A stretch of 64,000 bases of DNA. Origin: Numida meleagris. Lineage: Eukaryota > Chordata > Aves > Galliformes > Numididae. Shown here in pieces: positions 62,501-64,000 of the stretch. The notes below the pieces were generated by a model. It did no database searches. It was not told the DNA's origin and was given only the letters and a program-made list of their open reading frames with translations. Both the position numbers and the translations under genes were made by a program. The first letter of the stretch is position 1. Every line of letters starts with the position of its first letter. The DNA lies in assembly GCF_002078875.1 (NCBI RefSeq), contig NC_034411.1, positions 31,886,260 to 31,950,259 on the forward strand, read 5' to 3'.

Positions 62501-63333
62501 TAATTGGTAATATTTGTACTCGTCAATTGAAGTTTTATATCCTTGACATGTTTTATAAGGAAGATGACCTTGAATTTTTCAAACTGCCTGAATTTTTTAG
62601 AAGATAATAATCTGAAAAGAAGGGTGAACCCATAGCTGGAAAATATGAATATGTGAAAGAGAAACAGTTATCACATTGATGAATACATTTCAGTATCCTT
62701 TACTCAACATGCGAATGGTTGGTTGCATATTTCTTTGATGAGAAAATAAATATTAATAATTTAGAGAGGGAAGTCTCTTCCAGCCTATCATGGGAGTTAA
62801 GAAATCCAATAGATGTTCTGTAGAATGAGCTGGTATCTGTACTAAGCACTTGGTGAGAGAGGAAGCCAAAAAGTACAGAACGTTTCAGTGTATTCCATGT
62901 CAGCAGCTTGTGTGCCTGGTTTAGAGTCTGTTTTCTTGTTTGTTTGTTTGTTTTCTTATTGGAAGTGCTAAACATTGTGGTGCACACAATAAGGATGATT
63001 CAGTCTGTTTGAGGAAGCTCATTGTTTTACAGAAAATGTTATGCGGACCAGGTATATCTCCTCATATGCTTTTTATGTCTTTGTTTTGTTTCCTGTTTTT
63101 TCTCCTTTAGGCAGAAGAAATGCATCCAGGATATTCCAAATGCAATTACGTGTATTTGGCAAAGGTAACCAAGTACTCCTAAGAATAATGATTGGTAGAC
63201 TCTGATATTATTACAGTGGTATGATTGGAAACAAAATGTTTTTTCTTCTCAGTGCTATAAAGATCTTGGCCAGAAAACCAATGCACTGAAGTACTGTGAT
63301 TCTGCACTGTCAGTTATCCCAGTTACTAATGAG
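29114..63333 (+). CDS. RMDN2: Regulator of microtubule dynamics protein 2 (spliced, 3' end outside window)
   Basis: RMDN2 (FAM82A1) belongs to the RMDN family with RMDN1 and RMDN3/PTPIP51, proteins linked to microtubules and intracellular membranes. I recognised it from the N-terminus '[17 protein letters not shown]', the linker '[11 protein letters not shown]' and the family-typical '[13 protein letters not shown]'. Nine coding exons are visible (29,114-29,568; 35,089-35,275; 36,208-36,310; 38,378-38,438; 48,405-48,480; 50,122-50,199; 61,271-61,369; 63,111-63,164; 63,253-63,333). Using one copy of each, all splice phases agree and give 398 codons without a stop. Residues 8-26 form a membrane anchor, 72-112 a coiled coil, 113-213 a charged linker, and about 215 onward the TPR-like helical domain. 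The last 12-20 codons and stop are beyond the window. Exons 6 and 7 occur twice because of a tandem duplication. Confidence 0.95.
32882..32925 (-). mobile_element. Short CR1 3'-end fragment
   Basis: 'tcatagaatcttctaggttg' followed by 'gaaaagacttccaaggcca' is a CR1 3' terminus in minus orientation. It directly abuts a second, longer CR1 with its own 3' terminus starting at about 32,926, so two CR1 ends are stacked in the same direction. Confidence 0.75.
32926..33610 (-). mobile_element. CR1 LINE, 5'-truncated, minus strand
   Basis: About 685 bp in reverse orientation within RMDN2 intron 2. The 3' end reads 'catagaatgatttgggctgg' followed by 'aagggacctt', then the standard CR1 landmarks 'tttggcagcctgttccactg' and 'ccagtttaaggccattaccc'. 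The minus strand still encodes most of the reverse-transcriptase C-terminus: '[20 protein letters not shown]', '[19 protein letters not shown]' and '[18 protein letters not shown]'. Upstream of that, '[17 protein letters not shown]' lies in another frame. Frame changes and decay show it is inactive. Confidence 0.92.
35089..35275 (+). CDS. RMDN2: RMDN2 exon 3
   Basis: The acceptor 'atttttag' ends at 35,088 and the donor GTATTA starts at 35,276. The length of 187 bases plus the two carried from exon 2 gives 63 codons and ends in phase 0. It encodes residues 152-214, starting (G)[17 protein letters not shown] and ending [13 protein letters not shown]. The segment is mostly an acidic, Ser/Thr-rich linker and then begins the helical domain. 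The exon 2/3 boundary falls inside the conserved EAESEGGY-T-A-TD motif of the family. Confidence 0.95.
35276..36207 (+). other. RMDN2: RMDN2 intron 3
   Basis: A 932-bp AT-rich intron with GT-AG ends. I see nothing else recognisable in it. Confidence 0.85.
36208..36310 (+). CDS. RMDN2: RMDN2 exon 4
   Basis: The acceptor 'ctaatttcag' ends at 36,207 and the donor GTAAGC starts at 36,311. The 103 bases start in phase 0 and end one base into a codon. The exon encodes [19 protein letters not shown] followed by [15 protein letters not shown] (residues 215-248). The [10 protein letters not shown] core is the strongest family signature in the window and forms the first helical pair of the TPR-like domain. 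Confidence 0.96.
36311..38377 (+). other. RMDN2: RMDN2 intron 4
   Basis: A 2.1-kb intron with GT-AG ends (gtaagc...ttttatag). It has short T-runs near 36,790-36,803 and 37,252-37,264. No gene is seen in it. Confidence 0.85.
38378..38438 (+). CDS. RMDN2: RMDN2 exon 5
   Basis: The acceptor 'ccttttatag' ends at 38,377 and the donor GTAAGT starts at 38,439. The 61 bases join one carried base and leave two, encoding (G)[19 protein letters not shown](W), residues 249-268 plus part of Trp269. This is a typical TPR-like turn (A-EKA...LD...AE-HQW), where related proteins also have a conserved His and Trp. Confidence 0.94.
40690..41215 (-). mobile_element. Ancient CR1/L3-like LINE relic
   Basis: The + strand shows a series of diverged but ordered landmarks of reverse-oriented CR1/L3 sequence. 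They are 'ggatccaggacaaaattctg' then 'tggaatacc' (compare the ...ccctgtggaac... segment), 'gaggaatgtcatgtgagaca' then 'aaggctatactgacgtcaag' (compare atgtcatgtgggacaa...cttgctaaagtcaag), and a later stretch matching the 'ttgatgaacccatgttgact' region. A C10/T12 tract at 40,781-40,802 interrupts it. The ordered match over 400 bp supports the call, but it is very old and its limits are uncertain. Confidence 0.55.
40781..40802. repeat. C10-T12 polypyrimidine tract
   Basis: Ten C followed by twelve T, an uninterrupted pyrimidine strand. Confidence 0.85.
44308..44328. repeat. Poly-T tract
   Basis: A run of about 21 T preceded by GTTGTTG. It lies about 185 bp left of an A-rich block, giving an inverted T/A pair. 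Confidence 0.85.
44511..44600. repeat. A-rich low-complexity block
   Basis: Several runs of 8-10 A are separated by short CCCC, GC and CC interruptions over about 90 bases. Confidence 0.8.
45293..45905 (-). mobile_element. Older CR1 LINE, minus strand
   Basis: Reverse-oriented CR1 landmarks appear in order: 'ctgggcagcctgttccatgt' with 'ccaccaccctctggtgaaga', then 'ttgaggtgaggccacacaga' (compare the common ...ggtggggcctcacaag... segment), 'gccagaacccccagatcccc', and finally 'cttattaaagttcacgtg' (compare ccttgttgaacttcatgag). No clean 3' terminal repeat is visible, and reading frames are broken. It lies about 130 bp left of a separate GC-rich block. Confidence 0.8.
46037..46190. promoter_or_regulatory. 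Small CpG-rich block in RMDN2 intron 5
   Basis: About 150 bases rich in G, C and CpG sit in AT-rich intron, beyond the end of the neighbouring CR1. At its centre is CTCCACCAGGTGGAG (46,107-46,121), a near-perfect palindrome overlapping a CTCF-like CCACCAGGTGGAGC (46,109-46,122). The block ends with GAATG|GTAACC, a possible splice donor at 46,189. It could be an intronic regulatory element or a small alternative promoter and first exon, but nothing proves transcription. No protein family is recognisable on either strand. Confidence 0.35.
46486..46504 (+). repeat. Poly-G run at left edge of duplicated segment
   Basis: Nineteen consecutive G immediately precede the first copy of the tandem duplication. 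Comparable G runs lie at the other copy boundaries. Confidence 0.95.
48405..48480 (+). CDS. RMDN2: RMDN2 exon 6, copy 1
   Basis: The acceptor 'tttcccctctcag' ends at 48,404 and the donor GTATGT starts at 48,481. Joined to the TG left by exon 5, the 76 bases read (W)[18 protein letters not shown] followed by RNGYLFK (residues 269-294), ending in phase 0. W-A--CGY-S is a family-conserved helix. The same exon recurs at 52,838-52,913 in the duplicated segment. Confidence 0.95.
48481..50121 (+). other. RMDN2: RMDN2 intron 6, copy 1
   Basis: A 1.6-kb intron with GT-AG ends (gtatgt...tttttaatag), entirely inside the duplicated segment. No gene or clear transposable element is seen. Confidence 0.85.
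50122..50199 (+). CDS. RMDN2: RMDN2 exon 7, copy 1
   Basis: The acceptor 'ctttttaatag' ends at 50,121 and the donor GTAAGT starts at 50,200. The 78 bases (26 codons, phase 0 to 0) encode [19 protein letters not shown] followed by NGRWCYS, residues 295-320. A-EL-P-DPL-YYL-GR is a classic TPR-type helix-turn-helix. The same exon recurs at 54,555-54,632. Confidence 0.95.
50739..50752 (+). repeat. Poly-G run ending in N at the duplication junction
   Basis: Thirteen G are followed by one undetermined base at 50,752. This is the only N I noticed in the window and it lies exactly at the junction of the repeated units, a typical mark of an unresolved join. Confidence 0.95.
50753..50847 (+). repeat. 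95-bp third partial copy at the duplication junction
   Basis: Identical by eye to 46,519-46,613 and to 50,952-51,046. It starts right after the N and breaks off where copy 1 continues with CTGTAAG. It is followed by about 71 bases (50,848-50,918) found nowhere else in the window by eye. Confidence 0.93.
50919..50937 (+). repeat. Poly-G run (G12-A-G6) before copy 2
   Basis: A G run interrupted by one A directly precedes the second copy, mirroring the G run before copy 1. Both runs are preceded by AAAAA. Confidence 0.95.
52838..52913 (+). CDS. RMDN2: RMDN2 exon 6, duplicate copy
   Basis: Same sequence and splice sites as 48,405-48,480. Exon 6 needs two bases carried over from exon 5, whereas exon 7 of copy 1 ends in phase 0. 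If exon 7 of copy 1 were spliced to this exon, it would read [11 protein letters not shown] and hit TGA at 52,871-52,873. A normal product therefore needs only one of the two exon 6-7 pairs. Whether this copy is real is doubtful. Confidence 0.85.
54555..54632 (+). CDS. RMDN2: RMDN2 exon 7, duplicate copy
   Basis: Same as 50,122-50,199, with intact acceptor and donor (GTAAGT at 54,633). With exon 6 of either copy it can join exon 8 in phase 0. It is probably an assembly duplicate. Confidence 0.85.
55172..55186 (+). repeat. Poly-G run at right edge of copy 2
   Basis: Fifteen G after CCAT, at the place where the repeat ends and unique sequence begins. Confidence 0.95.
56306..56390. mobile_element. 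Probable Galluhop-type mariner fragment
   Basis: 'ggtcactctgaaagtaaatc' followed by 'ctcctatttgtttccttgg' and 'aaactacaacagatacaaag' then 'agctcaataacgctgttt' resembles the terminal part of the chicken mariner Galluhop, with its ...cagaaagtaatgcctcc...aaactacaacagatacaaagagc... block. Only about 85 bases are recognisable. It has no transposase and no second terminal repeat. The match is from memory and needs a repeat-database search. Confidence 0.5.
57391..57441. repeat. Poly-A / (CAAA)n tract
   Basis: Twelve A are followed by AAAAC and CAAA units, ending in CAAACAAACAAAC. It is low-complexity DNA, possibly the tail of an old retroposon whose body I cannot see. Confidence 0.8.
57760..57779. 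repeat. Poly-T tract
   Basis: About 20 T within a T/C-rich stretch. Confidence 0.85.
61271..61369 (+). CDS. RMDN2: RMDN2 exon 8
   Basis: The acceptor 'tttattatag' ends at 61,270 and the donor GTAGGT starts at 61,370. The 99 bases (33 codons, phase 0 to 0) encode [18 protein letters not shown] followed by [15 protein letters not shown], residues 321-353. LSWLEKK-A--LFG-PP-STVEEAL is a conserved family segment that links two helical repeats. Confidence 0.96.
61370..63110 (+). other. RMDN2: RMDN2 intron 8
   Basis: A 1.7-kb AT-rich intron with GT-AG ends. An open frame reads through the donor for 56 more codons without family similarity, so I treat it as chance. Confidence 0.85.
63111..63164 (+). 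CDS. RMDN2: RMDN2 exon 9
   Basis: The acceptor 'tttctcctttag' ends at 63,110 and the donor GTAACC starts at 63,165. The 54 bases (18 codons) encode [18 protein letters not shown], residues 354-371. AEE--PGYSK-NY-YLAK is strongly conserved in RMDN proteins. Confidence 0.95.
63165..63252 (+). other. RMDN2: RMDN2 intron 9, 88 bp
   Basis: A very short intron with GT-AG ends (gtaacc...tcttctcag), the shortest in the gene. Its polypyrimidine tract is clear. Confidence 0.9.
63253..63333 (+). CDS. RMDN2: RMDN2 exon 10, last exon in window
   Basis: The acceptor 'tcttctcag' ends at 63,252 and the donor GTGGGT starts at 63,334. The 81 bases (27 codons) encode [18 protein letters not shown] followed by LSVIPVTNE, residues 372-398. 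This is the last TPR-like helix pair. In relatives only a short charged helix of 12-20 residues follows. Confidence 0.95.
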
Positions 63334-64000
63334 GTGGGTACTAAGACCGATAACTGTTCTCTTGTGACCGTTGTCTGCTTTGGCACCCATTATTACTCTG
63401 TCAGTAATAACATAATGTTTCACTTCTTCATCTAAACACATTATTTTCCTTTTTCCTGCACTCTAGGTTGGCTTATTGCATTTGTTTGTGGCCACTGCAT
63501 AGAAAAAAAATCTTTGAGCAGTTGTCAGGGACTAGTTTGTGTCAGAGGCTGTCAGAAATTAAGTTGCACTCTTTGTAATTCAACCCATTTCATTGGACTA
63601 TATTAAGCATAAGCAGTTGTGCACATCGCTGTTGTGAAATTTTGTCTCAGACCTATTTTTTCTTAATTGAAAGTACTTGGGATTTTTATCTCAAGTGCTC
63701 GTTCTGCTCCTGCCTGAAAGTCTCTAATTTGTGATCCTTGTCAAGGCCTCCAGGGTGCTGCATGTTGCTAGCTATCGCAGAGGTGGATTAATTGTTTCAA
63801 GCTCGTCTTTGTCTTCAACCGCAGTGTGGTTAAAGAGACACAGTTCTTTCAGTTACATCTGATAGAACATAGTTGATTAGATTTTTTATTAGACTAGTTT
63901 TAGAACCATTAGAGTATTTTAGTATGTGGATGCAAGAATTCTAGAGATATTTGTGAGATTTTCAAGTGATCTAATTTCTCAAATGTAAACCAAGTAATGG
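63334..64000 (+). other. RMDN2: RMDN2 intron 10, incomplete
   Basis: AT-rich sequence after the exon 10 donor. I looked for an acceptor followed by an Asp/Lys/Glu-rich terminal coding segment with a stop and did not find one, so the final coding exon should be to the right of the window. Confidence 0.75.

Noticed and set aside
1..64000. tRNA, rRNA, microRNA clusters, CRISPR arrays or bacterial systems
   Set aside because: I saw no cloverleaf with A/B boxes, no regularly spaced repeats and no prokaryotic gene organisation. Small hairpin RNAs in introns cannot be excluded by eye.

Overview
This is vertebrate nuclear DNA, almost certainly from a bird and probably a galliform such as chicken or turkey. 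It is AT-rich, has GT-AG introns, two or three CpG-rich islands, and several CR1 LINE copies whose 3' ends carry the avian-type ATTCTATGATTCT or ATTCTGTGATTCT tails. A probable Galluhop-type mariner fragment also fits a galliform. There are no bacterial features: no operons, CRISPR arrays or IS elements.

The only gene I can support is RMDN2 (regulator of microtubule dynamics 2, FAM82A1) on the + strand. Its likely promoter is a CpG island at about 28,260-28,800. The first coding exon is at 29,102-29,568. Further coding exons lie at 35,089, 36,208, 38,378, 48,405, 50,122, 61,271, 63,111 and 63,253. Splice phases agree at every junction when one copy of each exon is used. They give 398 codons, close to the family length of about 410, so only the short C-terminal end lies beyond the right edge. 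The protein has an N-terminal membrane anchor, a coiled coil, a basic/acidic linker and a TPR-like helical C-terminal domain.

Layout: 1-21,590 is non-coding DNA, presumably intergenic, with a few repeat relics. At 21,590-22,090 there is an isolated CpG-rich block with a CTCF-like motif. CR1 copies lie at about 10,650-11,207, 14,203-14,256, 22,765-23,540 and 24,515-24,898. RMDN2 occupies about 28,500 to beyond 64,000. Intron 2 holds a minus-strand CR1 (32,882-33,610). Intron 5 holds an old CR1/L3-like relic (about 40,690-41,215), an older minus-strand CR1 (about 45,293-45,905) and a small GC-rich block (46,037-46,190).

The most striking feature is a tandem duplication of about 4.25 kb (46,505-50,751 and 50,938-55,186, offset 4,433 bp). 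It appears identical wherever I compared it and carries RMDN2 exons 6 and 7 twice. Its edges are poly-G runs, and the junction holds a single N and a 95-bp third partial copy. Including both exon pairs would shift the frame and stop translation after 11 codons. The duplication is therefore most likely an assembly artefact, or otherwise a very recent, gene-damaging structural variant. I found no convincing new biological system.
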